This document shows, one piece after another, positions 27,782-36,708 of a stretch of DNA of 64,000 bases. Position numbers and translations under genes: made by a program. The notes under the pieces are model-generated. The model was not told the DNA's origin. It was given only the letters and a program-made list of their open reading frames with translations, and did not search any database. The number at the start of each line of letters is the position of its first letter. Position 1 is the first letter of the stretch. The stretch is from Coriobacteriaceae bacterium (GTDB lineage Bacteria > Actinomycetota > Coriobacteriia > Coriobacteriales > Coriobacteriaceae). The DNA lies in contig SUUG01000011.1 in the NCBI GenBank assembly GCA_015062655.1, positions 62,001-126,000 of the forward strand. Direction: 5' to 3'.

Positions 27782-29089
27782 CTACGGGCGCACCTGCCCG
27801 GTACCGCGGACCTGGTACTTCCAGGTGGTGAGCGCCTCGGCGGCGAAGGGTCCGCGCGCGTGCAGCTTCTGCGTGGAGATGCCGATCTCCGCTCCCAGGC
27901 CGAACTCGGCTCCGTCGGTGAAGCGCGTCGAGGCGTTGGCGTACACCGCCGCGGCGTCGACCTCGGAGAGGAAGCGCTCGCACACCTCGCCGTCCTCGGC
28001 GACGATGGCCTCGGAGTGCCCCGTGCCGTAGCGGTTGACGTGCGCGATGGCCTCGTCCTCGTCGGCGACGACCTTCACGCTCATCTCGAGCGCGAGGTAC
28101 TCGCGGCCCCAGTCCTCATCCGTCGCGGGAACGAAATGCGACAGCGGGCTGTCCTCGGCATCGGCGCGGCCGGCCGAGGCGGCCACGGCCGCACCGCGCG
28201 TGGCCGCGTCGCCGTGTACGAGGACGCCGGCGCGGGCGAGGTCCGAAAGCGCGAGCGGCAGGAAGTCCGGGGCGATCTCGTTGTCGACGAGCAGCGACTC
28301 GGCGGCGTTGCAGACGCCCACGCGCTGGGTCTTGGCGTTCAAGATGATCGCGCGGGCCCGGTCGAAATCGGCCGAGCGGTGCACGTAGATATGGCAGTTG
28401 CCGGTGCCGGTCTCGATGACGGGCACGAGGCTCTCGCGAACGCAGCGCTGGATGAGACCGGCGCCGCCGCGCGGGATGAGCACGTCCACGACGCCGCGCT
28501 GGGCCATGAGGGCGCCTGTGGCTGCGCGGTCGGGGGTCTCGATGATGCTCACGGCGTCGCGGGGCAGGCCGGTGGCGGCCACGGCGTCGGCGAGGACATG
28601 CGCGATGGCCGCGCAAGAACGCTCGGCGAGCGAGCCGCCGCGCAGGATGCAGGCGTTGCCGGTGCGGATGCAGATCCCCGCGGCATCGGCCGTGACGTTC
28701 GGGCGCGCCTCGTAGACCATGGCGACGAGCCCCAGGGGCACGGAGACCTTCGTGAGGTCGAGGCCGCAGCTGATCGTCCGGTGCTCGAGCACGCGGCCGA
28801 CCGGGTCGGGCAGGTCGGCCAGGGCCTCGAGGCCCGCGACCATGGCCTCCATACGCTCGGGTGTGAGCAGGAGCCGGTCGAGCAGGCCGGCGTCGGTGCC
28901 CTTGGCTCGGGCGGCCTCCATGTCCCGCTCGTTGGCGGCGAGCACCTCGGCGGCGTGCTCGCGCAGGGCGGCCGCCATGCCGCGGACCGCCGCCTGGCGG
29001 ACCGCATCGCTCGCGAACCCCAGCGGTCGCGACGCGGCCTTCGCCGCGCGGGCGAGCCCCTCCACATATGCTTCGATGGACTGGGTCAT
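27782..29089 (-). CDS. proA: Glutamate-5-semialdehyde dehydrogenase (gamma-glutamyl phosphate reductase)
   Basis: A 435-residue enzyme reducing gamma-glutamyl phosphate with NADPH, second step of proline synthesis. Family motifs are clear: YEARPNVTADAAG, NACILRGGSLA, VIETGTGNCHIYVH and the catalytic cysteine in RVGVCNAAESLLVD. The C-terminal GLGAEIGISTQKLHARGP is diagnostic. ATG 29089 is preferred with GGGGGTG upstream; a GTG two codons earlier is possible. ProB lies 1.8 kb away on the same strand beyond the divergent iminopeptidase. Confidence 0.96.
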   Translation of the reverse strand: MTQSIEAYVEGLARAAKAASRPLGFASDAVRQAAVRGMAAALREHAAEVLAANERDMEAARAKGTDAGLLDRLLLTPERMEAMVAGLEALADLPDPVGRVLEHRTISCGLDLTKVSVPLGLVAMVYEARPNVTADAAGICIRTGNACILRGGSLAERSCAAIAHVLADAVAATGLPRDAVSIIETPDRAATGALMAQRGVVDVLIPRGGAGLIQRCVRESLVPVIETGTGNCHIYVHRSADFDRARAIILNAKTQRVGVCNAAESLLVDNEIAPDFLPLALSDLARAGVLVHGDAATRGAAVAASAGRADAEDSPLSHFVPATDEDWGREYLALEMSVKVVADEDEAIAHVNRYGTGHSEAIVAEDGEVCERFLSEVDAAAVYANASTRFTDGAEFGLGAEIGISTQKLHARGPFAAEALTTWKYQVRGTGQVRP

Positions 29090-29249
29090 CGTCACCCCCG
29101 TTCAGTCGACGTGATCGTTCTTCCATGGTACCCCGAAAGCACCCGGGAGCCAGGACCGCGCGGTTCGGAAACATGGCGGTCGCCGGACCGGCGCGAGGAC
29201 GTCGCTGGCGTATCATCAAGGCCCGCCGTCCCCTCAGCTTGGAGCGCCC

Positions 29250-30644
29250 ATGACGAAACTCGCCAGCTACCACCTCCCCGGCCTCGCAGTCGAGGACCAC
29301 TCGATCGACGTCCCCCTCGACTGGCGCGGACTCGAGCCGGCCGCGCTCGCCGCCAACCCGGCCCTTCGTAGCCCCGAGCCCGCGATCGCCGGCGCACCCG
29401 ATACGATCAAGCTCTTCTACCGCGTGGTGACGGCACCGGAGCACGCGGGCCGGGAGCTGCCGCTTTTGGTCTTTCTCCAGGGCGGTCCCGGCGGCGCGGG
29501 CCCGCGCCTCACCTCCCCCGACAGCGACGGCTGGGTCAGGGAGGCCGTCAAGCACTTCCGCGTCGTCCTCCCCGACCAGCGGGGCACCGGACGGAGCTCG
29601 CGCGTGAGCCGGCACCTGACCGAGCGCGTCCCCGGCGCCCGCGCCCAGGCCGACTACCTCAAGCGCCACCTCGCCCGGTCGATCGTGAAGGATTTCGAGT
29701 ACCTGCGCCTCACCGCCTTCGGGGGGCGCCGCTGGACCACGCTCGGCCAAAGCTACGGCGGTTTCCTCACCCTCACCTACCTGTCCTTCTATCCCGAAGG
29801 GGTCGCAGCGAGCTTCGTCTGCGGCGGCATCCCGCACCTGCCGGCGAGCGCGGAGGAGGTCTACGCTCACACCGTGCCGCGCATGGCCATGAAGACCCAT
29901 CGGTTCTACGAGCGCTATCCAGGAGATCGCACGCGGGCGGCCGCCCTCGCCGACCGGCTCTCCGCAGGTGACGTGCGCCTTCCCGACGGCTCCCCACTGT
30001 CGGTTCGCCGCCTGCAGCTCATGGGGAGCGACTTCGGCATGAAGCCCAGCTTCGAGCGCATGCACAACATCCTTGACACCGCGTTTGAAGAGGGCGACGG
30101 CGCGCTTGCGGAAGGCGGGGCGGCCGCGGTCACGGACGCCTTCATCGCCGCCGCGTATGAACGGACCAGCACGGCCGCGAACCCGCTGTACTGGACGCTG
30201 CAGGAGCTCATCTACGCCGACGGGGAGCTGTCCCGGCCCCTTCGCTGGGCGGCGGCCCGCGAGCTCGCGAAGCACCCCGAGTTCTCCGAGACGGCGCGGC
30301 CCCTCATGTTCACCGGCGAGACGTGCTTGCCGTGGCTGTTCGAGGAGGATCCGCTCCTCGCACCGCTCAAGCCCGCCGTCGACCTGCTCATGGAGGACAC
30401 CTCGTTCGACCCCATCTACGATGCGGACGCCCTCGCGGCGAACACGGTGCCCCTCTCGGCCGCCGTCTACTTCGATGACCTCTACGTTGACTCGGGACTG
30501 CAGCTCGACACCCTCTCCCGGGTCGGGACGAGCCGCGCCTGGGTCACCAACGAGCTCGAGCACGACGGCCTGCACGGAACCGTGGTTTTTCGCCACCTGT
30601 TCGAGGAGGCGCGGGATCGCGGCGACCTGTCGGCCCTGCTCTAG
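29250..30644 (+). CDS. Proline iminopeptidase (alpha/beta hydrolase, S33)
   Basis: A 464-residue cytoplasmic aminopeptidase releasing N-terminal proline from peptides, by family. The oxyanion motif LQGGPGG is at 76-82, DQRGTGRS at 109-116 and the nucleophile in GQSYGG (Ser168). The catalytic His is probably in the C-terminal ELEHDGLHGT segment. The length fits the larger, tetrameric type of prolyl aminopeptidase. TTGGAG precedes ATG 29250. It sits divergently between proA and proB, which supports a role in proline supply from peptides imported by the Opp systems. Confidence 0.88.
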   Translation: MTKLASYHLPGLAVEDHSIDVPLDWRGLEPAALAANPALRSPEPAIAGAPDTIKLFYRVVTAPEHAGRELPLLVFLQGGPGGAGPRLTSPDSDGWVREAVKHFRVVLPDQRGTGRSSRVSRHLTERVPGARAQADYLKRHLARSIVKDFEYLRLTAFGGRRWTTLGQSYGGFLTLTYLSFYPEGVAASFVCGGIPHLPASAEEVYAHTVPRMAMKTHRFYERYPGDRTRAAALADRLSAGDVRLPDGSPLSVRRLQLMGSDFGMKPSFERMHNILDTAFEEGDGALAEGGAAAVTDAFIAAAYERTSTAANPLYWTLQELIYADGELSRPLRWAAARELAKHPEFSETARPLMFTGETCLPWLFEEDPLLAPLKPAVDLLMEDTSFDPIYDADALAANTVPLSAAVYFDDLYVDSGLQLDTLSRVGTSRAWVTNELEHDGLHGTVVFRHLFEEARDRGDLSALL

Positions 30645-30680
30645 ACGCGATTTTCCCATCAACAGGGGGTTCTTCAGAAC

Positions 30681-30829
30681 AAAAAGTCGATTGTAGGGGC
30701 TTTTTTGAGCGAGTGGGAAGTAGACCCCTTATTTGCACAACATCTGAAAGATGTTTTACCAGTTGAATGCTTTATCTTGATAGAGCATACTCACCAGGTG
30801 AGAGAAAATCCCCCTACAATCGACTTTTT
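30681..30829. mobile_element. 149-bp element with 19-bp terminal inverted repeats and internal hairpins
   Basis: The ends are AAAAAGTCGATTGTAGGGG and its inverse. Inside are three perfect or near-perfect hairpins: 30739-30755 (AACATCT/AGATGTT), 30767-30788 (ATGCTYTATC with its inverse) and 30790-30802 (CTCACC/GGTGAG). It is AT-rich compared with its surroundings and has no ORF. It lies between the convergent iminopeptidase and proB genes. Confidence 0.65.
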
Positions 30830-30866
30830 CCTTCCGACCGCGCCCCAGAGACCCCCGCACCAGGCC

Positions 30867-31982
30867 TCACGCGAAGACGATCATGTCGTCGCGGTGGATG
30901 GCGGGGTGGCCGGCGAGCTCTGAGAGCAGGCGGTTCGCCAGGATCGCCTCCTGGCGCCGCCCCGCGGCGAGCTCCAGCACCTCGGAGTCCGCCCCGGAGA
31001 TGCCGCGTGCGATCACGAGGCCCGCGGGGTCGCGCACATCCAGGATGTCGCCTGCCTTGAACGTCCCCTCGACGCGGCGTATCCCGACCGGGAGCAGGGA
31101 GGATCCGCGGCCCGTGATGGCGGCGGCGGCCCCCTCGTCGACGTCGACCGTGCCGTGGGCGCTGTCGCCGAGCGCGATCCAGAGCTTGCGCGGAGTGATC
31201 TCGAAACGGCCCGCGGGCGGCTCGAAGAAGGTTCCGACCTCCTCGCCGCGCGCCAGGCGCACGAGGGCGTCGCGTTCGCCGCCCGAGCAGATCACGCTCG
31301 CGATGCCCGCCGTCATGAGGATGCGGCTCGCGCGGATCTTGGTGATCATGCCGCCCGTCCCCACCGAGCTGCTGGAGTCCCCCGCCGACGCGATGATGTC
31401 GGCGTCGATGCGTCGCACCCGCGGGATGAAGCGCGCCGTGGGCACCAGCGCGGGGTTGTCCGTGTAGAGCCCGTCGATGTCCGAGAGCACGACGCAGAGG
31501 TCGGCGGACACCAGGCAGCTCACGAGCGCCGCGAGCGTGTCGTTGTCACCGAAGCGGATCTCATCCACGGCCACCGTGTCGTTCTCGTTCACGATCGGAG
31601 TGACGCCGAGCTCGACGAGGCGCGTGAGCGCGTCGCGGGCATGGAGGTAGGAGGACCGGCGCGCCGTGTCGTGTCGCGTGAGCAGGACGAGCGAGGCGAG
31701 CAGTCCGGCGGCGCGGAACTCCTCGTCGTAGGCGGTCACGAGCGCGCTTTGCCCCACCGACGCGCAGGCCTGCAGGCTCGGCATATCCGTCGGTCGCGCC
31801 GACAGCCCCAGCTGCGGCACGCCGCAGGCGATCGCACCCGAGCTCACCACCACAAGGCGCCATCCCATGCGCTCGAGCTCGGAGGCCTGACGGGCCAGGT
31901 CGGCGATGAGCTCCCGGCGCAGCGACCGCCCCTCCACGAGCGTCGAGGAGCCGATCTTCACGACCATCGTCTTGTATGCCAT
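30867..31982 (-). CDS. proB: Glutamate 5-kinase
   Basis: A 371-residue enzyme phosphorylating glutamate, the feedback-inhibited first step of proline synthesis. The kinase domain (about 1-255) shows VVKIGSSTLV, VVSSGAIACG, VNENDTV, FGDNDTLAALV and GTGGMITKI. A PUA domain (about 275-355; GTVDVDEGAAAAI, SLLPVGI) completes the usual architecture. ATG 31982 is chosen with AAGAGG about 10 nt upstream. It lies 63 nt after the pncB stop on the same strand. Confidence 0.96.
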   Translation of the reverse strand: MAYKTMVVKIGSSTLVEGRSLRRELIADLARQASELERMGWRLVVVSSGAIACGVPQLGLSARPTDMPSLQACASVGQSALVTAYDEEFRAAGLLASLVLLTRHDTARRSSYLHARDALTRLVELGVTPIVNENDTVAVDEIRFGDNDTLAALVSCLVSADLCVVLSDIDGLYTDNPALVPTARFIPRVRRIDADIIASAGDSSSSVGTGGMITKIRASRILMTAGIASVICSGGERDALVRLARGEEVGTFFEPPAGRFEITPRKLWIALGDSAHGTVDVDEGAAAAITGRGSSLLPVGIRRVEGTFKAGDILDVRDPAGLVIARGISGADSEVLELAAGRRQEAILANRLLSELAGHPAIHRDDMIVFA

Positions 31983-32045
31983 CGAATGAAACCTCTTCAT
32001 CTTGAACGTATCGGACGCGGCGCGCAGGACAGGTCCAGCAGGCCC

Positions 32046-33560
32046 CTACCGACCCCGCTTCCACGGCAGCGCCGAGGAGACCTCCGCCATGCGCTCGCGC
32101 ACGAGGCGGTCGCGCAGGTTCGCGAGGCCGCGCTCGAGGCCCACGATGTAGGACTGCGGGTACAGGAAGCGCTTGTAGGCCGGATCGAGCTTGGAGAGGG
32201 CGTCGGCGCAGCGGGCCCGGGCGACCTCGAGGTCCTCGCGCTCGGCCACCGCGCGCCCGTCGCGCACGCAGGGTTCGAGCATCTCGCGGTACGCGAGCCC
32301 GGAGACCTCGGTCACGAGCGCGGGGTCGGTCACGGCGACGAGCGCGGTGCCGCGCGACTCACCCTCCCCCTCGAGATGGGCCTCGTCGTAGATCATGTCG
32401 CAAACCGGGGCGCCCGACGCGTCCAGGTAGCGCCGCACGCCCTGGATACCGGGGATCGTGCGCTTATAGGGCTGTTCGGAGAGCTTCATGACCGGGGTCC
32501 ACGACTCCCCGTCGGCCTCGAGCCGGGCGCACATCTTGTACACGCCGCCGAGCGCCGGCTGGTCGTAGCAGGTGACGAGCTTGGTGCCCACGCCGAAGCT
32601 GTCCACCGGCGCCCCCTGGTTCAGCAGAGACTGGATCGTGTACTCGTCCAGGTCGTTCGACACCACGACCTTGATATAGGGCAGGCCCTCCTCGTCGAAG
32701 CGGGCGCGCGCGTAGGCCGAGAGCTTCGCGAGGTCCCCCGAGTCGATCCGGATCCCCGAGAGCCGCTCGCCGCGCGCCTCCATCTCCTTCGCGACGGTGA
32801 TCGCGTTCTCGACGCCCTCGCGGACGTCGTAGGTGTCCACGAGCAGCGTGCAGTTGCGCGGCATGCTCTTCGCGTAGGCGCGGAAGGCCTCGAGCTCGGA
32901 GTCGAAGCTCATGACCCAGCTGTGCGCGTGAGTGCCGGAGACGGGGATGCCCCAGCGGCGGCCGGCGAGGACGTTCGAGGTGGAGGATGCGCCGGCGACA
33001 TAGCTGGCCCGCGCGACGCTGAGGCCGCCGTCGGGCCCCTGGGCGCGGCGCAGGCCGAACTCGGCGACCGGTCGGCCCTTCGCGGCCTCGACCACCCGCG
33101 CCGTCTTGGTGGCCACAAGGGTCTGGAACCCCACGGTGTTCAGGAGCGCCGTCTCGAGCAGCAGGCAGTCGAACGTGGGGCCGACGACGCGCACGAGCGG
33201 CTCGCGGGCGAACGCGAGCTCGCCCTCGGGAATGGCGTCGATGTCCACCCGCATGCGGAAACCGCGCAGGTACTCGAGGAACGCCGGGTTGAACAGCGGG
33301 CCGCCCAGCGGCGCCGTGAGACCGGCGAGGTAGGCGATGTCCTCCGACGTGAACCGGATGCTCTCCACGAGCTCGGGGATCTCGGCGGTGCCGCACATGA
33401 CGGAGAACCCGCTTCCAAAGGGGTTGTCGCGGTAGAAGACCGTGAAGCAGGCGCGCTCGTCGATCTTCCCGTTCTCCCACAGCCCCTGGGCCATGGTGAG
33501 CTCGTAGAGGTCGGTCAGGAGCGCGGCGTCCGTGGGCTTCGTCGCATCGGTGAGCGCCAT
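32046..33560 (-). CDS. pncB: Nicotinate phosphoribosyltransferase
   Basis: A 504-residue enzyme joining nicotinate to PRPP in NAD salvage. The start LLTDLYELTMAQGLWENGKID is typical. GTHAHSWVMSF holds the phosphorylated His region, followed by LLVDTYDVREGVENAI, GIRIDSGDLAKLS and the phosphate-binding FGVGTKLVT. SD GAAAGGA precedes ATG 33560. It is followed by proB on the same strand; a shared transcript is possible but the pathways are unrelated. Confidence 0.95.
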   Translation of the reverse strand: MALTDATKPTDAALLTDLYELTMAQGLWENGKIDERACFTVFYRDNPFGSGFSVMCGTAEIPELVESIRFTSEDIAYLAGLTAPLGGPLFNPAFLEYLRGFRMRVDIDAIPEGELAFAREPLVRVVGPTFDCLLLETALLNTVGFQTLVATKTARVVEAAKGRPVAEFGLRRAQGPDGGLSVARASYVAGASSTSNVLAGRRWGIPVSGTHAHSWVMSFDSELEAFRAYAKSMPRNCTLLVDTYDVREGVENAITVAKEMEARGERLSGIRIDSGDLAKLSAYARARFDEEGLPYIKVVVSNDLDEYTIQSLLNQGAPVDSFGVGTKLVTCYDQPALGGVYKMCARLEADGESWTPVMKLSEQPYKRTIPGIQGVRRYLDASGAPVCDMIYDEAHLEGEGESRGTALVAVTDPALVTEVSGLAYREMLEPCVRDGRAVAEREDLEVARARCADALSKLDPAYKRFLYPQSYIVGLERGLANLRDRLVRERMAEVSSALPWKRGR

Positions 33561-33605
33561 ATGCTGTCCTTTCCTGGTGGGCGATCCGGCAGGTGCCGCC
33601 GGCCC

Positions 33606-34037
33606 CTATCGGGTGACGATGTAGCAGGCGAGCAGGGCGACGCCGATGATCGCCAAGGCGATGATGATCTTCTGGGCGGGCGCCATGCCGGGTATCTCAT
33701 CGGGGTCGTCGGTCTCGGGGGTCAAGACCATCCTCTGACCGAACGTGAGGTTGTCGGGGTCCACGATCGGATCGGAGCCCGCGGCGGACTCTGCGCGGGC
33801 GGTGGCGGCCGGCTGCGAAGCGGCCTTCGAGGCGGCCGGGGCATCGGCTCGGGAGGCCTCCGCCCGCTCGCGCAGGATCTCGGCGTCGAAGCGCTCCTGC
33901 TCGGAGCGGAGCGCCTCGAGCTCGGCGCGCTCGGCGCGGGCCGCCTCCTCTTCCTCGCGCCGGGCCTTCTCGGCACGCAGGGCCTCCAGCTCCTCGCGCT
34001 CGGCCTCGGTGAGCGGGACCGCGTCCTGGTCAGCCAT
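33606..34037 (-). CDS. Coiled-coil protein with a C-terminal membrane anchor
   Basis: A 143-residue protein of unknown function. Residues about 8-75 are a highly charged Glu/Arg/Ala heptad region (EREELEALRAEKARREEEEAARAERAEL is its core, given here only as a type) predicted to form a coiled coil. A linker rich in Ala and Ser follows, and then one hydrophobic helix at the C terminus (KIIIALAIIGVALLACYIV), making a tail-anchored topology. The ATG at 34037 follows GGAGGGAG. It lies upstream of pncB on the same strand. I recognise no family. Confidence 0.7.
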   Translation of the reverse strand: MADQDAVPLTEAEREELEALRAEKARREEEEAARAERAELEALRSEQERFDAEILRERAEASRADAPAASKAASQPAATARAESAAGSDPIVDPDNLTFGQRMVLTPETDDPDEIPGMAPAQKIIIALAIIGVALLACYIVTR

Positions 34038-34151
34038 GGGGACTCCCTCCTCGGCGGGCGCTTGTCCAGCCCGCCAGACTCGCATTGGGCAGAAGTATAC
34101 TCGCAGCCGACGCGGCCTTCCCTTGAAAGCCGCAGGGCGACGCGATCGGTC

Positions 34152-34679
34152 TCAGGCGAGGGCGATCTCCATGGGATACGCGCTTCGCACGAAGCCCGGC
34201 GCGAGCTCCATATCGCGCGCTCCGAGATCGGCGATGCCGCAGGAGCGGTACAGCGCGAGCGCGGGAGCGTTGTTGGCGAGTACGTCGAATCGAAGCGCTT
34301 TGGCCCCGCGCGCCGCCGCGATCGCGATCGCCTCCCCCACGAGCAGCCTGCCGACGCCGGCGCCGCGCCGACTCGGGTGAACCGCGAGCAGATGGAGGAC
34401 GGCGACCCGACCCGCCGGGGCTTGGACACCCCAATCGACCTCTTCATATGCCGGGGCCTGATCCCCGTTCAGCACAAAGGCGCCGGCGAGCGCCTCCTTC
34501 CCCGCATCGGCGACGAACAGCGACCCGTCAGACGCGTGGCGCGCGAGATCGGCGCGGGTGGGGTGCCAGGCCATGTCCCACTCGATATCCGCAGGGGTGC
34601 CGCGCATGGCCTCGATGGCGGCCCGGTACACCTCCGCGACCGCGGGCACGTCTTGCAACTTGGCAGCTCTGACCAGCAT
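34152..34679 (-). CDS. GNAT-family N-acetyltransferase
   Basis: A 175-residue acetyltransferase fold. The acetyl-CoA pyrophosphate loop appears as [14 protein letters not shown] at about 118-131, preceded by the beta-4 strand [11 protein letters not shown] and followed by [13 protein letters not shown]. The substrate, a small molecule or protein amine, cannot be told. The ATG at 34679 follows GGTGGGAG. It is monocistronic and divergent from gpmA. Confidence 0.85.
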   Translation of the reverse strand: MLVRAAKLQDVPAVAEVYRAAIEAMRGTPADIEWDMAWHPTRADLARHASDGSLFVADAGKEALAGAFVLNGDQAPAYEEVDWGVQAPAGRVAVLHLLAVHPSRRGAGVGRLLVGEAIAIAAARGAKALRFDVLANNAPALALYRSCGIADLGARDMELAPGFVRSAYPMEIALA

Positions 34680-34854
34680 CTCCCACCTCTCGCCACGCTC
34701 CTCGGGACAAGGCCCGCGTCCTGTGGCGCCCATTATACGAAATCCGCGTTCCGCGTGGGCGCTCCCCCGCGATTCTCGACAGCCCGAAGGGCGCGTGCGA
34801 CAATGGTTTCATTCCCACAGGCTTGCCGCCAGGCAACACAACGAAAGGAACCCT

Positions 34855-35613
34855 ATGTCACAGGACACCATGCAGCTCGTGATCGTTCGCCACGGGGAGA
34901 GCGAGTGGAACAAGCTCAACCTCTTCACCGGCTGGACCGATGTCGAGCTCACCGATACGGGCCGCGCTGAGGCCGCCGCCGGCGGCAAGGCGCTGCGCGA
35001 GGAGGGCTTCGATTTCGACATCTGCTTCACCTCCCAGCTCAAGCGCGCCATCCACACGCTGAACATCGTGCTCGGCGAGCTGGACCGCGAGTGGCTCCCC
35101 GTCATCAAGAGCTGGAAGCTCAACGAGCGCCACTACGGTGCCCTGCAGGGTCTCAACAAGGCCGACGCCGCCGCCGAGCACGGCGACGAGCAGGTCAAGA
35201 TCTGGCGCCGCAGCTTCGACGTGCAGCCGCCCGCCCTCGAGCCCGGCGACGAGCGCGATCCGCACACGCAGGAGATGTACCGCGACATCCCGTCCGACGA
35301 GCTCCCCTACACGGAGTGCCTGAAGGACTGCATCGCCCGCGCCTGGCCGTATTTCGAGGAGAACATCCTGCCTGAGATGAAGGCCGGCAAGCGCGTGCTG
35401 ATCGCCGCCCACGGCAACTCCCTGCGCTCGCTTGTCATGAAGTTCGAGAAGCTGACCCCGGAGGAGATCCTCGAGGTGAACATCCCCACGGGCATCCCGT
35501 GCGTGTACACCTTCGACAAGGACATGAACGTGCTGGACAAGCGCTATATCGGCGACCCCGAGACGATCGCCGCCAAGATCGACGCCGTGGCCAACCAGGG
35601 CAAGGCCAAGTAG
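34855..35613 (+). CDS. gpmA: 2,3-bisphosphoglycerate-dependent phosphoglycerate mutase
   Basis: A 252-residue mutase interconverting 3- and 2-phosphoglycerate. The phosphohistidine motif VRHGESEWN (Arg12, His13), [24 protein letters not shown] and AAHGNSLR are all present. Length is normal. The SD GAAAGGAA is 5 nt before ATG 34855; the open frame upstream is not coding. It is a single-gene unit ending at a strong terminator. Confidence 0.97.
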   Translation: MSQDTMQLVIVRHGESEWNKLNLFTGWTDVELTDTGRAEAAAGGKALREEGFDFDICFTSQLKRAIHTLNIVLGELDREWLPVIKSWKLNERHYGALQGLNKADAAAEHGDEQVKIWRRSFDVQPPALEPGDERDPHTQEMYRDIPSDELPYTECLKDCIARAWPYFEENILPEMKAGKRVLIAAHGNSLRSLVMKFEKLTPEEILEVNIPTGIPCVYTFDKDMNVLDKRYIGDPETIAAKIDAVANQGKAK

Positions 35614-35636
35614 CCCCCTGCGATATGGGCGCGCGC

Positions 35637-35670
35637 GGCGGCCGGGGCTCAAGCTCCGGCCGCCGTTCTT
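35637..35670 (+). terminator. Terminator of gpmA
   Basis: Stem GGCGGCCGGGGCT/AGCTCCGGCCGCC followed by GTTCTTTT, 24 nt after the gpmA stop. Confidence 0.85.
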
Positions 35671-35736
35671 TTAATCGATGACGCGCCTCTGCGTTGGATT
35701 TCGGCGAGGCGGAGGCCAGACGGAAGGAACGAGAAG

Positions 35737-36216
35737 ATGAAGGCAGTGCGCAAGGTGATCCGCGCGATGATCCTTTTCGCGGTGCTCGTCGCCGTGGCGG
35801 TCGTGCTCGCGAACACGGCTCTTCGCGACACGCCGTTTGGCGAGTTCGTCCGCGGGGCGGGGAGCTCGGCGAAGATCGCCGCGGTGAACGCCGCGATCGA
35901 CGCCTCGGGCATCAAGGAGCAGCTCGACGCCGACCTGCGGGGGCGCTCGGCGGATATAGCGCAGGCGACCGGGCTTCCCGAATCGCAGGTCAACCATGCG
36001 ATCGACGAGCTCGACATCCCGTCTTGGAGCGCGCGGGACCTTCCCCGCGATGCTGTTGAGAGCGGGAGCTTCGAAACGACGTACCAGGGGGTTGCGGCGA
36101 CGGTGACCACCTACCGGGACCCGGGCTATCTGTCGATATCAGCGGGTGGGCAGCAGGTCGCCTTCGATATCCCTGAAAGCGCGCAGATGTATGTGGGATT
36201 TTTGAACCTGATGTAA
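35737..36216 (+). CDS. Membrane-anchored or secreted hypothetical protein
   Basis: A 159-residue protein with one N-terminal hydrophobic helix (AMILFAVLVAVAVVLANTAL, about residues 10-29) preceded by basic residues. This gives a signal anchor with the rest outside the cell. The outer part has a helical segment (residues 45-95) and a beta-rich C terminus (GVAATVTTYRDPGYLSISAGG). SD GGAAGGAA lies upstream. I recognise no family. It is followed by an abrupt fall in GC content. Confidence 0.6.
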   Translation: MKAVRKVIRAMILFAVLVAVAVVLANTALRDTPFGEFVRGAGSSAKIAAVNAAIDASGIKEQLDADLRGRSADIAQATGLPESQVNHAIDELDIPSWSARDLPRDAVESGSFETTYQGVAATVTTYRDPGYLSISAGGQQVAFDIPESAQMYVGFLNLM

Positions 36217-36399
36217 CACAAACGATACAAAGCTTGAGGCATTGGCCTGGTATCTCTGTTTTGAACCGACCCCGGGTGTTTTATTGGACATTACATGATT
36301 GGTGTTGCATTTCTTGGCTCTGAAAGGGGATGGAGATGCCGCGCACATCTCTTTTCATGACGTATACCGATTTCTCAATGAAATAATTGCACTCCCCCT

Positions 36400-36413
36400 C
36401 TATATTGATATAG
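36400..36413. promoter_or_regulatory. Palindrome overlapping a -10 region, possible operator of the HTH gene
   Basis: CTATATTGATATAG is an almost perfect inverted repeat about 37 nt upstream of the small HTH gene and contains TATATT, a -10-like hexamer. Autoregulation by the adjacent HTH protein is plausible but inferred. Confidence 0.4.
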
Positions 36414-36449
36414 CCTAGTTGTGGTGACTGTAAGCTGAAGGGAAGAGCT

Positions 36450-36668
36450 ATGGAGGCAAAGGACGCGCTTGACAGGATGCTCAAGGTTTCCGGACAGAGC
36501 AGAGCTGGAGTTTCCGTCAGCCTTGGACGGCATCGGAACTTCATCACGTCGAGTCTGAACCGCGAACCGTGGAATCCAACGATCCGCACGTTCACGTCTA
36601 TCGCTGAGAAGTGCGGGTATCGCCTCGTGCTTGAGGGCGACACCGAGCGAATCGTGATCGATATCTAA
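36450..36668 (+). CDS. Small helix-turn-helix DNA-binding protein
   Basis: A 72-residue protein that is essentially one HTH domain of XRE type: AKDALDRMLKVSGQSRAGVSVSLGRHRNFITSSL covers helices 1-3, and TIRTFTSIAEKCGYRLVL closes the fold. SD AAGGGAAGAG lies upstream. It has its own terminator and a palindrome over its -10 region, so it looks like an autonomous self-regulated unit. The upstream DNA is AT-rich, which suggests acquisition from elsewhere. It could be a lone antitoxin or phage-derived repressor; no toxin partner is visible. Confidence 0.7.
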   Translation: MEAKDALDRMLKVSGQSRAGVSVSLGRHRNFITSSLNREPWNPTIRTFTSIAEKCGYRLVLEGDTERIVIDI

Positions 36669-36677
36669 ACCTGCCGC

Positions 36678-36708
36678 GAACGCGGAGAGTCAGCTCTCCG
36701 CGTTTTTC
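36678..36708 (+). terminator. Terminator of the HTH gene
   Basis: Stem CGCGGAGAG/CTCTCCGCG with a TCAG loop, followed by TTTTT, just after the stop. Confidence 0.88.

Noticed and set aside
31155..34970. 1271-codon open frame on the plus strand
   Set aside because: Antisense to proB, pncB and the genes up to gpmA, all of which have clear motifs. Composition-driven shadow.
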